Notes: generated by a model not told the origin, from the sequence alone. Counted from the stretch's first letter, positions 8,287 through 17,630 are shown. The stretch: 64,000 nt of DNA from JAHELQ01 sp965603365 (GCA_965603365.1 CBFDCR010000002.1:67076-131075), one strand, 5' to 3'. Made by a program: numbers and translations.

Positions 8287-9564
8287 TTAGAGGAGTAGTT
8301 GGCCGGTGAGGCGGCGGAGTTCGATCTCCTTGATGCGGGCTTCGTATTTGGCGGTGGCCTCGCTGCTGCGGGAACGGATCAAATTCAACTGGGCTTCCCG
8401 GAATTGGGTGGTGGTTACCTGCCCGAGACCGTAGAGCTCCCTGGTACGCTTAAAGTTAAGCTCAGCCGCCTCCACATACTTTGTTTCCAGGTCTAACACC
8501 AGCAGACTGTTCCGGTAGGATTCATAGGCACTGATTACCTCTTTTTCCAGGTTCAGACGGGTCTGGGCCAGGGTCAATGCCTGGTTTTTCTGCTGAATCG
8601 AGGCATTCCGGCTCTGTATCCTGGTTTTAAAACCGTTAAAAAGGTTGAGACTCAAGGTGGCCCCCAGCCGTAGGGCGGGCTCGGCATCGGCAAAACCGAT
8701 TTCCAACCGCGGTGCGGTCTGACTGTATCCGTAAGAACCGGAAAAATCCAGGCGGGGTAAAAACTGGGAGCGGGCAATCTGAAGGTCATAGCCGGACTGA
8801 ACCCACCGCTTTTGGGCAGCCAGGTAAGCGGCGTTGTTGGCAAGGGCAGAGGCTTTTAGCTGGTCGGGGTCAAATTCTTGCCGGAATGTAACCGTGGTAT
8901 CAATGGTAAAGACATGGTTGATCTCCCGGTCCAGCAGTACATTCAGGCGGCGTCGGCTCTCATCCCATAGAAACTTTGCCTGGATGACGGTCACCTGGTC
9001 GGCCCGGTAGTCCACCTGGGCTGAGAGGACATCGATGGTACGGGCCTGGCCGTAGGCGGAACGCTTCCTGGCCCGTGCCAGCCGTTCCGCCGATATGGAT
9101 AACAACTCCCGGGCGATCTGCAAATTCTCATAGGCGGAGGCGGCGGTATAAAAAGCGGTGCCCACCTCCAGCAGCGTGGCTTCGATGGCATCCCTTGCCT
9201 CCAATTCACCCAGATCGCCTCCGGCCTGCAGCTTTTTATACCGGTAAACATTGCCCAACCCGTTAAACAGGGTGTAGGTGACCTGAACCTGGGCAGTTGT
9301 GGTAGTGGCGGCGACGCTTTCCCCGGAACCGGGGGCCGGGTCCTGGAAAGTGGCGCCCGAGGAGAGGTTGACGCCGGGGAGCAGGTCGGCATTGCCGATG
9401 TTTACATTATTCCGGGCGATGGCGGCATTGTTGCGGGCGATCAATACCCGGTGATTTCGTTCCAGGGCAATGGCCACGGCCTCTTTAAAACTCAACGTAT
9501 CCCCGGGGAAAAGGAATCCCCCGATCCCTATCGTCAACATGAGAAAAAGCGTTATGTGTTTCAT
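8287..9564 (-). CDS. TolC-family outer membrane efflux protein
   Basis: A protein of about 425 residues with a signal peptide (MKHITLFLMLTIGIGGFLFP). It has two outer-membrane-efflux-protein repeats rich in long helices with alternating hydrophobic residues (AVAIALERNHRVLIARNN; the second repeat begins ASALANNAAYLAAQKRW). It forms the trans-periplasmic outer membrane channel of a tripartite pump. An upstream extension to 9651 exists, but the ATG at 9564 lies 4 bases after the stop of the RND gene, has AAGGA before it and starts a good signal peptide. It is the last gene of the MFP-RND-TolC operon. Confidence 0.92.
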   Translation of the reverse strand: MKHITLFLMLTIGIGGFLFPGDTLSFKEAVAIALERNHRVLIARNNAAIARNNVNIGNADLLPGVNLSSGATFQDPAPGSGESVAATTTTAQVQVTYTLFNGLGNVYRYKKLQAGGDLGELEARDAIEATLLEVGTAFYTAASAYENLQIARELLSISAERLARARKRSAYGQARTIDVLSAQVDYRADQVTVIQAKFLWDESRRRLNVLLDREINHVFTIDTTVTFRQEFDPDQLKASALANNAAYLAAQKRWVQSGYDLQIARSQFLPRLDFSGSYGYSQTAPRLEIGFADAEPALRLGATLSLNLFNGFKTRIQSRNASIQQKNQALTLAQTRLNLEKEVISAYESYRNSLLVLDLETKYVEAAELNFKRTRELYGLGQVTTTQFREAQLNLIRSRSSEATAKYEARIKEIELRRLTGQLLL

Positions 9565-9568
9565 GGTT

Positions 9569-12500
9569 TTATGTTTCCTTACACGGGCCTTCGGATTGTT
9601 CCCGGGCGAAAATCTCCTCGCGGACAGCGGATTCGGCCGCCTCCGGTGCAAGCCTTTCCCCTCTCCACAACCTGTAAAAAAATACCCTGGCGTGATTGAC
9701 GACCACCAGTAGGGCGGGCAGCATGACCAGGGTTAACAGGGTGCCGAAGAGCAGGCCGTAGGCCACGGAAATGGCCATGGGCGAGAGGAACTGCGCCTGG
9801 TGGCTCGTCTCAAAGATCAGCGGGCCCAGTCCGGCAATGGTGGTGAGGGAGGTTAGAAGCACGGGGCGGAGGCGGGAAAGACCGGTTTCATACAGGGCGG
9901 CTTTAAACGCCATTCCCTCTTTGAGTTTCCGGTTAAAGGTACTGACCAGCACCAGGGAATCGTTGATCACAATACCGGCTAAGGCAATGGCACCGAACCA
10001 GGAGAGAATGCTGACGATATATCCCTGGATGAAGTGTCCCCACAACACACCGATGATGCTGAAGGGAATCAGCAGGAACACGATAATGGCCTGGGCGAAG
10101 GAGCGGAAGGTGATGACAACGATCAAAAACATCAGCAGTAGGATGGGCGGTATGACGCGGGAGATGGACCTCATGGTTTTCAGGTTTTCCCGGCTCTGGC
10201 CTTCGAACATGAACCGGATGTCCGGGTATTGTTTGGCGATTCCCGGTAAGATGTCCCGTTTGATGTCTTCGATCATATCGGGAACCGAATCCTTCAGGTT
10301 GGTGATATCCGCTTCCACTTTGACCACCCGCTGGGCGTCGATGTGGTTGACCGCCATGACCCCCCTCCGGATGGAGAAGTCGGCGATTTCCCGCAGCGGG
10401 TATTCCCGGCCGCCGGGTAGGCGGATGCGCATATCCCCCAGTTTCTGAACCGAACTGCGGTCCTGCTCGGTATAACGCACCCAGATTTTTACTTCGTCGA
10501 TGCCCCGCAAGATACGCTGGGCTTCACCGCCGAAAAAACCTGAGCGCACCTGGTCCACCACGTCGGCGCTGGTTAAACCCAGGGCAAAGGCGCGCTCCTT
10601 TAGGCGGACGCTCACCTCCCGCAGCCCGGGCGGATCGTCATCCACCACATCTTTCAGCTTCTCCACCTCTCTTAATTGGGTTTTTAATTTCTCTTTGGCC
10701 TCCCTGAGCTGGTCCAGGTCGTTGCTGGCCAGGGCAATGGAGATGGGTTTACCCCAGAAACCCCGGCCGCCGAATTCCAGTTTCTCGGCCCCGGGTATAG
10801 GGCCCACCTGTCTACGGATGCGGTTGGTGGCCTCCAGGGAATCCCAGTCCCGGTGTTCACTGCTGATGAGGGTGACGGATAGTTTGCCCTGATGGGTGGC
10901 GGGCCCAATGTTGCGGGCAATGTCCATTACCAGGTCGCTGCCGTCCCGGTGTTCCTTTTTGTATATATCGTTGACTTCCCATACCCTGGTCTCCATGCCG
11001 GCCAACAGCCGGTCGGTAATGGCTGCCGGGGTGCCGGCCGGCATTTCCAGGGTTATATCGACGTTTCTGCGCTCGATGTTGGGGAAGAAAGTGGTTTTGA
11101 TAATACTGCCTTTTAGGGCACCGATGGTGATGAGGAGGAGTGCCACGGGTACGGCCAGGGCCAGGGCGGGCCTTTCGATGACAAAGTGAAGCAGTGGACC
11201 GTACACTTTTTTGCGGATGGCACGCAGGACCCTGTCTGCGCCCCGTTCGATGAAACTCTTTTTATTTGCCTCGGCACACAGGGCTTTTGAATGGGCGATG
11301 TGGGAGGGCAGGATAAGGGTGGCTTCCACCAGGGAGAAGAGCAGCGTGGCCACCACCACAAAGGCCAGATCCCGGGTGCGGTCTCCCAATCCCCCTTCCA
11401 GGAAGAAAAAGGTAACGAAGATAACCACGGTGGTTAAGATAGAGGCCACCACCGAGGGCAGCACCTCCGCGGCTCCTTTGACGGCTGCGGGGATGGGTTT
11501 TTCTCCCCTCTCATGGTGCTGGTAGATGTTCTCCCCGATCACGATGCCGTCGTCCACCAGTATGCCCAGCACCAGTATCATACCCAGCAGGGACATGACA
11601 TTGATGGTGAGGGTGGAAAAGGGCGCCACCATGCACATACCGGCAAAGGAGATGGGGATGGCCAGGGCCACCCAGAAGGACATTCGCATATTGAGGGAGA
11701 GTGAGAGGAACAGGAGGACCAGGATCATGCCTAAGATGCCGTTCCGGCTTAAAATGTCGATTCGTTCCTGGATGATTTCCGACCCGTCCCGCACCACGTG
11801 TGCCTGGACTTCGGCGTGCCGGGAATTGAAGGTATCGATGTAAGCTTTTACCGTGCGGGCCACAAAGAAGAGGTCTTCATCGTTGGTATTCTGCACCGTT
11901 ATCCGTACGGCAAGCCGGCCGTTGTGATATACCCGGTTGGGGTTTTCCGACCAGCGGTCGATCAAGTCCGCCACATCCTTGAGCCGGATAATCACGCCGT
12001 CGGCAGTGGATTTCAGCAGGTGATTGGAGAGTTCCCGGGCATAGTAGCCTTTGACATTGGCCCGGATCAACAGCTCCTCTTGGCTGCCCTTTATTTTACC
12101 GCCGGTCATCCTGACGTTGGCTTTCCTGACGGCCTGCAGGACCTCCTGGAAGGTCAGGCCGTAGGCCCTCAGATCCTGCTCCCTCAAGGCAATCTCGATC
12201 TCCTCATCCGGGAATCCGCTGAGGGATACCTTTGATATCCCGCCGGTGGCCAGCAAATCCCGCTCGGCGCGGCGGGCCAGTTTTTTCAATTCCCCCAGAT
12301 CGACGTTGCCGGCCAGGACAAAATCGATGGCAAAGCTGCGCGGCTCCTGGCGAAAGATGGTGAGGCGCTCCATGCTGGCGGGGAAGGAACTCACCTGGTT
12401 GACCGCATTTTTTACATCCTGGAGCACCACGTCGATATCGTAGCCGGTGAGCACCGTTACCGTGATGCTGCAACTGTTCTCGCTGGAGACCGATTCCACC

Positions 12501-12739
12501 CGCTCGATACCGGTGATTCCCTTGAGGTTGTCTTCGATCTTGAGGACGATGGCCTCTTCGATCTCTTCGGGAGAGGCGCCGGGGTAAAAGGCCTGGATGA
12601 TGATCGTCTGGCTGGGTCTCAGCGGGAAAAAGGTGGTCAGCAAATTATTGTAGCCCACCCAGCCGAAGAGAAATATGGCCACCAGCAGCACGTGGCCCAG
12701 GATGGGGTATTTGATAAAGAGGCTGATCAGTTTTTTCAT
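9569..12739 (-). CDS. RND efflux transporter permease (AcrB/HAE family)
   Basis: The protein of about 1056 residues starts MKKLISLFIKYPILGHVLLV (first membrane helix). It has the periplasmic porter region (FYPGASPEEIEEAIVLKIED) and two membrane bundles. The second helix group holds LGILVDDGIVIGENIYQHHE, with the two acidic residues of TM4 that relay protons in RND pumps. Near the C-terminus, GIVINDSLVLVSTFNRKLKEG is the matching repeat. It drives proton-coupled export of small hydrophobic or toxic compounds. Its ATG at 12739 overlaps the stop of the MFP gene as ATGA and has AGGGGAAATT before it; the longer frame to 12835 is only the overlap with that gene. Confidence 0.93.
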   Translation of the reverse strand: MKKLISLFIKYPILGHVLLVAIFLFGWVGYNNLLTTFFPLRPSQTIIIQAFYPGASPEEIEEAIVLKIEDNLKGITGIERVESVSSENSCSITVTVLTGYDIDVVLQDVKNAVNQVSSFPASMERLTIFRQEPRSFAIDFVLAGNVDLGELKKLARRAERDLLATGGISKVSLSGFPDEEIEIALREQDLRAYGLTFQEVLQAVRKANVRMTGGKIKGSQEELLIRANVKGYYARELSNHLLKSTADGVIIRLKDVADLIDRWSENPNRVYHNGRLAVRITVQNTNDEDLFFVARTVKAYIDTFNSRHAEVQAHVVRDGSEIIQERIDILSRNGILGMILVLLFLSLSLNMRMSFWVALAIPISFAGMCMVAPFSTLTINVMSLLGMILVLGILVDDGIVIGENIYQHHERGEKPIPAAVKGAAEVLPSVVASILTTVVIFVTFFFLEGGLGDRTRDLAFVVVATLLFSLVEATLILPSHIAHSKALCAEANKKSFIERGADRVLRAIRKKVYGPLLHFVIERPALALAVPVALLLITIGALKGSIIKTTFFPNIERRNVDITLEMPAGTPAAITDRLLAGMETRVWEVNDIYKKEHRDGSDLVMDIARNIGPATHQGKLSVTLISSEHRDWDSLEATNRIRRQVGPIPGAEKLEFGGRGFWGKPISIALASNDLDQLREAKEKLKTQLREVEKLKDVVDDDPPGLREVSVRLKERAFALGLTSADVVDQVRSGFFGGEAQRILRGIDEVKIWVRYTEQDRSSVQKLGDMRIRLPGGREYPLREIADFSIRRGVMAVNHIDAQRVVKVEADITNLKDSVPDMIEDIKRDILPGIAKQYPDIRFMFEGQSRENLKTMRSISRVIPPILLLMFLIVVITFRSFAQAIIVFLLIPFSIIGVLWGHFIQGYIVSILSWFGAIALAGIVINDSLVLVSTFNRKLKEGMAFKAALYETGLSRLRPVLLTSLTTIAGLGPLIFETSHQAQFLSPMAISVAYGLLFGTLLTLVMLPALLVVVNHARVFFYRLWRGERLAPEAAESAVREEIFAREQSEGPCKET

Positions 12740-13902
12740 AATTTCCCCTTCCCCTTTGCCGACTGCATTCCGCCGCTGCCCCGGACGTCCTCCGGGGATT
12801 GGGGTATTGCCAGGCCTTCCCGGGCTTCGGCCCACACTTCGCCCAGGATTTTTGTCCCGTCTGCCAGACCGCGTACAATGGCCGTATCGCCTCTCTCGGC
12901 CACGACCCGGACCGGTTTTAATACCAGGACCGAGTTTTCCACCACAAAGAGGCGGTTATTCTCCACCAGCAGGTCTTTGGAGACGGCCACGGCGTCGGTA
13001 ACGGGTTTGCCCTCGGTTCCGGCAATCATATACATCCCGTCCCGCAGCCGGGGATCTTTTAGGTGGATGTATACTTTAACCGTCAGGGAGGTGGTGTCCA
13101 ACACCCGGTTGATCCGCCGGATATGTCCCTCAAAGGTTCCCGGGACATCTTCGCTGGACAGGTTGACCCTTTGCCCCACCTCGAGGCGGTTGGCATCAAA
13201 AAGAGTGACGGCGGCCTCCATTTCGTAAACCTCTGTGCTGATGAATTCGCCCAGTTTCTGCCCCACCCGCACCAGGGTACCGGGATTGATCAATGCCTCG
13301 CTCACCACGCCTCTAAAGGGAGCCGGGATGGTGTATTTGGAGAGCGTGGTTTCCATGCCTTTAATCACATAGTATTGGTTGTAGATATTCCGGGAGGCGA
13401 TATAATAGCGTTCCTTGTCGCTGGCCGGCTCAGGCAGGGGCTTGAGTGCCTTGGGCAAATCCATGTTTTTCAGGTAAATCTCCCAGCGGGGACTGCTCTG
13501 GGGAAAATCGATGGACAAATCCGGCAGAAGGAGAGTTAACTGGTTGAGAAGGCTGCTTCTTTGAGCCAGGACATTGTTCCTGTATACCCGGTCATCGATG
13601 GCGATCATCACCTCTCCCTTGTTAAACGGGTTTCCCGCCTTGAAACGCCTGGGGGTGCTCAACAAAACCCCGGATACTTCGGCATATATTTCTACCTTGT
13701 CATAGGCGTACAACGGGCCACTCATCTCAATGGGAATGTTAACATCTATATTCTGAACAGTAATGATAGGGATAGGCTTCTTCTGGTCGGCAGTTGGCTT
13801 GCGCCGCATCGGTTCCTTTTGGCGGCTTAGAATGTTACTGATAATCAGGCCCGCCAGGACCATGAACCCGGCCATTACCCATACCCATTTATTTTTTTTC
13901 AT
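12736..13902 (-). CDS. Membrane fusion (periplasmic adaptor) protein of the RND pump
   Basis: A protein of about 388 residues. It starts MKKNKWVWVMAGFMVLAGLI (membrane anchor) after a strong GGAGG site, then shows the biotinyl-lipoyl-like first half-motif DKVEIYAEVSGVLLSTPRRF with KGEVMIAIDDRVYRNNVL. A short helical hairpin follows, then the second lipoyl half (IPAPFRGVVSEALINPGTLV) and beta-barrel strands (LFDANRLEVGQRVNL). This is the adaptor that links the RND pump to TolC. A longer frame to 13998 lacks a ribosome-binding site. It is first in the three-gene operon. A TATAAT box is present at 13939-13944, but no convincing -35 precedes it. Confidence 0.9.
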   Translation of the reverse strand: MKKNKWVWVMAGFMVLAGLIISNILSRQKEPMRRKPTADQKKPIPIITVQNIDVNIPIEMSGPLYAYDKVEIYAEVSGVLLSTPRRFKAGNPFNKGEVMIAIDDRVYRNNVLAQRSSLLNQLTLLLPDLSIDFPQSSPRWEIYLKNMDLPKALKPLPEPASDKERYYIASRNIYNQYYVIKGMETTLSKYTIPAPFRGVVSEALINPGTLVRVGQKLGEFISTEVYEMEAAVTLFDANRLEVGQRVNLSSEDVPGTFEGHIRRINRVLDTTSLTVKVYIHLKDPRLRDGMYMIAGTEGKPVTDAVAVSKDLLVENNRLFVVENSVLVLKPVRVVAERGDTAIVRGLADGTKILGEVWAEAREGLAIPQSPEDVRGSGGMQSAKGKGKL

Positions 13903-13999
13903 CAGGCCTCCTCTAGCTTCGTAAAATTTATTTTTAACATTATACGCAATTGATGGGTATAAAGTTTTAAACAACCAGACCTCCCCAATCTTGCTCATT

Positions 14000-14251
14000 A
14001 ACCGGAACTTTTTGCCTGGCCCGTTATCCTTTTTATTTTCAAGAGAGTATCAAGACCTGAGGTGTCAACAGAAAATATGAATAAAAATGTTATTTAGTAC
14101 GTTTCTACCATGAATAAGTACAATTCTACCACTCATTATCATGATTTCCACCGGTGGAAATGGCCAAAAACACCCGTAGGAACGCCCAAACACTCCGTTT
14201 AAACGGCAAGAAATCCCGTAAAAGGGAGTCAAGGTTGCTGTATTAGTATGG
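14000..14251. other. Intergenic region with an 18-bp palindrome and a short repeat run
   Basis: No gene is seen. It contains a direct repeat of TTCTACC at 14103-14109 and 14124-14130, a perfect 18-bp palindrome (14144-14161), and a short run of units resembling GGCCAAAAACACCCGT (14162-14230) like the array at 7855-8185. Confidence 0.55.
14144..14161. promoter_or_regulatory. Perfect 18-bp palindrome, possible operator
   Basis: The sequence ATTTCCACCGGTGGAAAT reads the same on both strands. It lies about 240 bases upstream of the MFP start and just downstream of the serine hydrolase stop. It may be a dimeric repressor site or a compact hairpin. No regulator gene is next to it. Confidence 0.45.
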
Positions 14252-15931
14252 TTATTTACGTCTCATTTCTAAACTTCTGCCCCCCTGGTGCAACGTGAGT
14301 CCGGTTACTTTGCCTCCGGCATCTCTTACAAACTCCAGGTGGGCGTCGGCCACTTTGAAGAAAAATTTATTCTGGCTTTCCGGGAAAATCTCGAACTCAG
14401 ACTGACCCTTCAGTTGGGCATAGAATTTCCCCCCCCTCTGTTTGACAGCCATCTCTATACCCTCTTCACTCTCATACAGCCCCACATAATCATTAAATAT
14501 CCCGGCAGCCAACTGGATTGTTTTCCTTTCCGTTGGTTTCCTGTCCGTTTTATTGGCTTCTACATCTGGCCCCTGGCCATGTATCACCAGCTTGACGACC
14601 TGTCCATCTTTGTCCCGGACAATGGTGAAATGAGTGAAGCTGTCCTCATAAAAAAATTTGCTTTCCGATGAGGCAAAGAGTGCCGATTTGCCGCCGCCGG
14701 TCTGCTGGGAATAAAGGCCGGTTCCCTCCCGGGTAACGGTGAGGGAGACACCTTTAGAAATCTCATAAACACCGACGATCTCGTCCAGGATTTTGCTGTC
14801 CAGGGTGATGGCTTTTTTTCTTTTGACATCTTTTCCGCACAGCAAGGCGGCGGTCCAGCGCGCTGTGAATGGCGCATCCACGACAACAATGGCATTGGTC
14901 AATACGGTTACAAAGATATTTTTCTCCGGCAGATATAGGGCATGAGTGATAAAACCATTTATGCCGCCCCCATGCTCCACCGATTTCTCACCGAATAAGG
15001 AGTTGAGCCACAAACCGTACCCGTATTTCTGTGTCTGGCTGCCGGCATATTTTGTGGCCGTGGTCATCAGTTTAAACGATTTTTGGGAAACCACTTTACC
15101 CGAATGCAGCGCTTTGGTCCAGGCCCACAAGTCGTCTGCCGTGGAGAGCAGTGCCCCGCCTGCATAAACTTGAGTCATGCTTATATAATCGGCATTTATA
15201 TGTCCATTCTTTGTCGCCTGATAGCCGGTCGCTCGATTCGGAATTATACGGCTGTGACTGCCGTAATAGGAATTCCTCATGCCCAATGGTTTGAAAATTC
15301 TCTCATTAATAAACTCTTCATAGGTCTTGCCGGAGACTTTCTCTATTATGACTCCTAAGAGAAAATAACCGGAATTATTGTATTTAAATTGCTCACCGGG
15401 TTTAAAATCCAGGGGCTCATTTTTAAACACCTCCACAAACTCAGCCGGTTTAAAATCGTTTCGGATGGTGACAAAAAAATCCTGCCTATCGTCGTAACTT
15501 TTAATCCCGGAGGTATGATTTAAGAGGTTGTGGATGGTAATCTTATTTCCCCTGGTCGGATAATCGGGCATAAACTTTGTAATCTCATCATCCAGAGAGA
15601 TCTTGCCCTCTTCCAAAAGCATCATGATGCCGGCAGAGGTAAACTGTTTGGTAATAGAGCCTATACGGAACACCATCGCCGGTTTGATGGGAACGCCAAG
15701 CTCCATATTGGCCAGGCCGTAACCTTTACGCAAGACGACTTTTCCATCCTTTACCGCCAGCACCACTGCCCCGGGCCCGTCTGCTGAAATTCTCTGGTTA
15801 AAAAAGGCATCAATCTCTCTGGCCAACTCAGCGGTAGACACAGCCGTGGCCCCCAATGTCCCGGCGGATACAAGTAACATCGATAAGGCGGCCGCAATAA
15901 CCATTAATACTGAAAACTTTTTTCTAATCAT
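14252..15931 (-). CDS. Serine hydrolase, class C beta-lactamase/PBP4* family
   Basis: A protein of about 559 residues. It has a signal peptide (MIRKKFSVLMVIAAALSMLL), then the beta-lactamase fold with the catalytic SITK (SxxK) in RIGSITKQFTSAGI, YNNSGY (YxN) and EHGGGINGF as the third (HxG) motif. The remaining C-terminal part has two copies of a DUF3471-like beta domain (IVGVYEISKGVSLTVTREG and DYVGLYESEEGIEMAVKQRG). Such proteins are periplasmic esterases or D-aminopeptidases; resistance is not implied. The ATG at 15931 has a clear GGAGG site, so the longer frame to 15964 is not used. A promoter TTAACA-18-TATAAT lies at 15965-15994. Confidence 0.9.
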   Translation of the reverse strand: MIRKKFSVLMVIAAALSMLLVSAGTLGATAVSTAELAREIDAFFNQRISADGPGAVVLAVKDGKVVLRKGYGLANMELGVPIKPAMVFRIGSITKQFTSAGIMMLLEEGKISLDDEITKFMPDYPTRGNKITIHNLLNHTSGIKSYDDRQDFFVTIRNDFKPAEFVEVFKNEPLDFKPGEQFKYNNSGYFLLGVIIEKVSGKTYEEFINERIFKPLGMRNSYYGSHSRIIPNRATGYQATKNGHINADYISMTQVYAGGALLSTADDLWAWTKALHSGKVVSQKSFKLMTTATKYAGSQTQKYGYGLWLNSLFGEKSVEHGGGINGFITHALYLPEKNIFVTVLTNAIVVVDAPFTARWTAALLCGKDVKRKKAITLDSKILDEIVGVYEISKGVSLTVTREGTGLYSQQTGGGKSALFASSESKFFYEDSFTHFTIVRDKDGQVVKLVIHGQGPDVEANKTDRKPTERKTIQLAAGIFNDYVGLYESEEGIEMAVKQRGGKFYAQLKGQSEFEIFPESQNKFFFKVADAHLEFVRDAGGKVTGLTLHQGGRSLEMRRK

Positions 15932-15964
15932 TCTTTTTTTCCTCCTTCTTATAATGTTTAACAT

Positions 15965-15994
15965 ATTATATTGTTATACGAGGTAATGTGTTAA
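15965..15994 (-). promoter_or_regulatory. Promoter of the serine hydrolase gene
   Basis: On the minus strand TTAACA (15994-15989), an 18-base spacer and TATAAT (15970-15965) form a near-consensus sigma-70-type promoter. The predicted start is about 15958, roughly 27 bases before the start codon. The spacer holds TTACCTCGTATAA, which partly resembles the padR promoter region in the opposite direction. Confidence 0.7.
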
Positions 15995-16001
15995 AAATTT
16001 T

Positions 16002-16637
16002 TTAACTACTCCCTACTTTTTCTTGTATATGCCTCCTTTTTAGTACTCTTAACAACCTGGTTAATCCCATATAAAGGAGTACCGCTAGACCGACTCCTAT
16101 GGGAATGAGCCAATAGCCTAAAACCTCGGCGGCATTTGTTTGATTGGCATCAAAACCATAAGAGTATTCTCCGCTTTTATGCAAAAATATGCCGACATAT
16201 TCCGGGAAAAGAATCTTTAAAATGGTAAACAAACCGATCATAAAGGCAATGCCGTAGCCGATTAAAAACAGTAGAGAGAAGAAGACATGCTTGACACCGC
16301 CCCGGATATAATAATATAGACCTCTAACAATCGTCTTAGGGTTGTATGTCTGTGACGCATCAACCAGCAGTCGCTCCGCCACCATGGGAGTTATGTACTC
16401 TTCGGGGTCGCCGATTTTATCAATGGCATTCAACAGCCTGTCGGCTTCACTCCCCCCGGTTTCCCGGCTGAAACTTTCATATAGATGATCCTGAATTTCA
16501 AGCTTCAACTCCTGTTGACTTTCAGGCTGTATTGATTTTGAGAAAAACTTCACCCGTCGAAAATACTGGTTCCAGATTCTTTGGGCCAATGGATCGGAAA
16601 AAAGCGTCTCCACCTTCTGCGAATTTTCTATGGCCAT
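16002..16637 (-). CDS. HAAS-type membrane protein (paralog 2)
   Basis: A 211-residue protein. A soluble helical N-terminus (residues 1-90) contains ELKLEIQDHLYESFSRETGGSEADRLLNAIDKIGDPEEYI, the pattern of HAAS/DUF1700-like domains that usually sit next to PadR regulators. Then come membrane segments (FFSLLFLIGYGIAFMIGLFTIL and YWLIPIGVGLAVLLYMGL). It is about half identical to the upstream neighbour, including the shared stretch quoted, so the two genes are a tandem duplication. It begins 4 bases after that gene. The exact function of such proteins is unknown; a membrane sensor or modulator partnered with PadR is the usual inference. Confidence 0.75.
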   Translation of the reverse strand: MAIENSQKVETLFSDPLAQRIWNQYFRRVKFFSKSIQPESQQELKLEIQDHLYESFSRETGGSEADRLLNAIDKIGDPEEYITPMVAERLLVDASQTYNPKTIVRGLYYYIRGGVKHVFFSLLFLIGYGIAFMIGLFTILKILFPEYVGIFLHKSGEYSYGFDANQTNAAEVLGYWLIPIGVGLAVLLYMGLTRLLRVLKRRHIQEKVGSS

Positions 16638-16641
16638 CTTC

Positions 16642-17238
16642 TCAGTCCTTGGCCAGCCTTTTTAATAACAACCTTGTCAATCCCATATAAATGGTAACCG
16701 ACAAAATGATCCCTATCGGGATGATCCAATAGCCTAAGATATCTGCCCTGATATCTTTTATATCCTCAATAATCCCAAAGGCAAGTCCGCCACGGCTGTT
16801 TATCAGTAAGCCCGAGGTCTCTGGTAAAAAAGGTTTTAACAAGGCAAAAAACCCTAAAATCAATGATATTGCGTAGCCAATTCCAAATAAAACGGCAATA
16901 CAGAATCTCTTTACACCTCCCCAGATATAGTAATATAATCCTTTAAAAATTGTCTTTGGGTTGAAGGATTGCGCAGCATTAATCAGGAGTTTTTCGGCAG
17001 CCATGGGTTTTATGTACTCTTCGGGGTCGCCGATTTTATCAATGGCATTCAACAGCCTGTCGGCTTCACTCTCCCCGGTTTCCCGGCTAAAACTTTCATA
17101 TAAATGATCCTGAATTTCAAGCTTCAACTCTTCTTGAAGTTTGAGGTTTATTGATTTTGAGAACCGCCTGACCCGGCGAAAATAGTGGTCCCAGATTCTT
17201 TGGGCCAATGGATCGGCAAAAAGTTTTTTTACATTCAT
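16642..17238 (-). CDS. HAAS-type membrane protein (paralog 1)
   Basis: A 198-residue paralog of the next gene. The N-terminal segment ELKLEIQDHLYESFSRETGES and KIGDPEEYIKPMAAEKLL is the HAAS-like region. Predicted membrane helices are RFCIAVLFGIGYAISLILGF and ILGYWIIPIGIILSVTIYMGL. Its ATG overlaps the padR stop as ATGA, so the two are translationally coupled. PadR plus membrane HAAS protein pairs are common in Bacillota and related genomes. Here the duplicated form suggests that two membrane partners are served by one PadR regulator. Confidence 0.78.
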   Translation of the reverse strand: MNVKKLFADPLAQRIWDHYFRRVRRFSKSINLKLQEELKLEIQDHLYESFSRETGESEADRLLNAIDKIGDPEEYIKPMAAEKLLINAAQSFNPKTIFKGLYYYIWGGVKRFCIAVLFGIGYAISLILGFFALLKPFLPETSGLLINSRGGLAFGIIEDIKDIRADILGYWIIPIGIILSVTIYMGLTRLLLKRLAKD

Positions 17239-17594
17239 AATTCCGCCATTAATTGATCTATTGACGTGCTAAATTTCCCCCAGGCTCTCTTCATTCCGGC
17301 TAAAATGTTTTCTCCCTTTTCGGTTATCTGGTAGTATTTACGGGGAATCCCGGTATCCATCTCTACCCATTTTGATATGATCAATTCATCCTTCTTTAAC
17401 CGGTTTAAAAGGGGGTAAATCGTTCCTTCCGAAACATTAATCTCGGCAATCTCTTTTATCTTTTTGATCAACTCATATCCATAAAATTCCTGTTTTGCCA
17501 GGCATATCAGTATAATAAAATCAAGCATCCCTTTCCTGACCTGGGACTCCCATTTGGTTATCTTCTCATCATTCACCATATTGTTCCGTATCAT
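17235..17594 (-). CDS. PadR-family transcriptional regulator
   Basis: A 119-residue winged-helix protein with the PadR pattern: LDFIILICLAKQEFYGYELIKKI, SEGTIYPLLNRLKKDELI and GIPRKYYQITEKGENIL. I choose the ATG at 17594 (MIRNNMVNDEK). The -10 box of a near-consensus promoter lies at 17602-17607, so an ATG at 17603 would fall inside the promoter, and transcription should begin at about 17594/17595, giving a leaderless mRNA. A second possible start is the ATG at 17579. The promoter spacer holds an inverted repeat, a likely site for autorepression. PadR proteins generally act as repressors released by small ligands. Confidence 0.88.
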   Translation of the reverse strand: MIRNNMVNDEKITKWESQVRKGMLDFIILICLAKQEFYGYELIKKIKEIAEINVSEGTIYPLLNRLKKDELIISKWVEMDTGIPRKYYQITEKGENILAGMKRAWGKFSTSIDQLMAEL

Positions 17595-17601
17595 GCTTAA
17601 C

Positions 17602-17630
17602 ATTATACCTCGCTATGCGATGCCCGTCAA
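17602..17630 (-). promoter_or_regulatory. padR promoter with operator-like palindrome in the spacer
   Basis: On the minus strand TTGACG (17630-17625), a 17-base spacer and TATAAT (17607-17602). The spacer contains TCGCATAGCGA (positions 17620-17610), an inverted repeat TCGC-n3-GCGA. A dimer bound there would block RNA polymerase, which suits PadR autorepression. Confidence 0.75.

Noticed and set aside
7782..8290. Overlapping long frames in the 7.8-8.3 kb region as proteins
   Set aside because: They are produced by the near-21-bp repeat, which keeps frames open; no ribosome-binding site, and repetitive low-complexity translations differ between frames.
15965..15994. Second PadR operator in the serine hydrolase promoter as a confirmed site
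   Set aside because: Only a partial half-site match (CGAGGTA) and opposite orientation; kept as a suggestion, not a feature.
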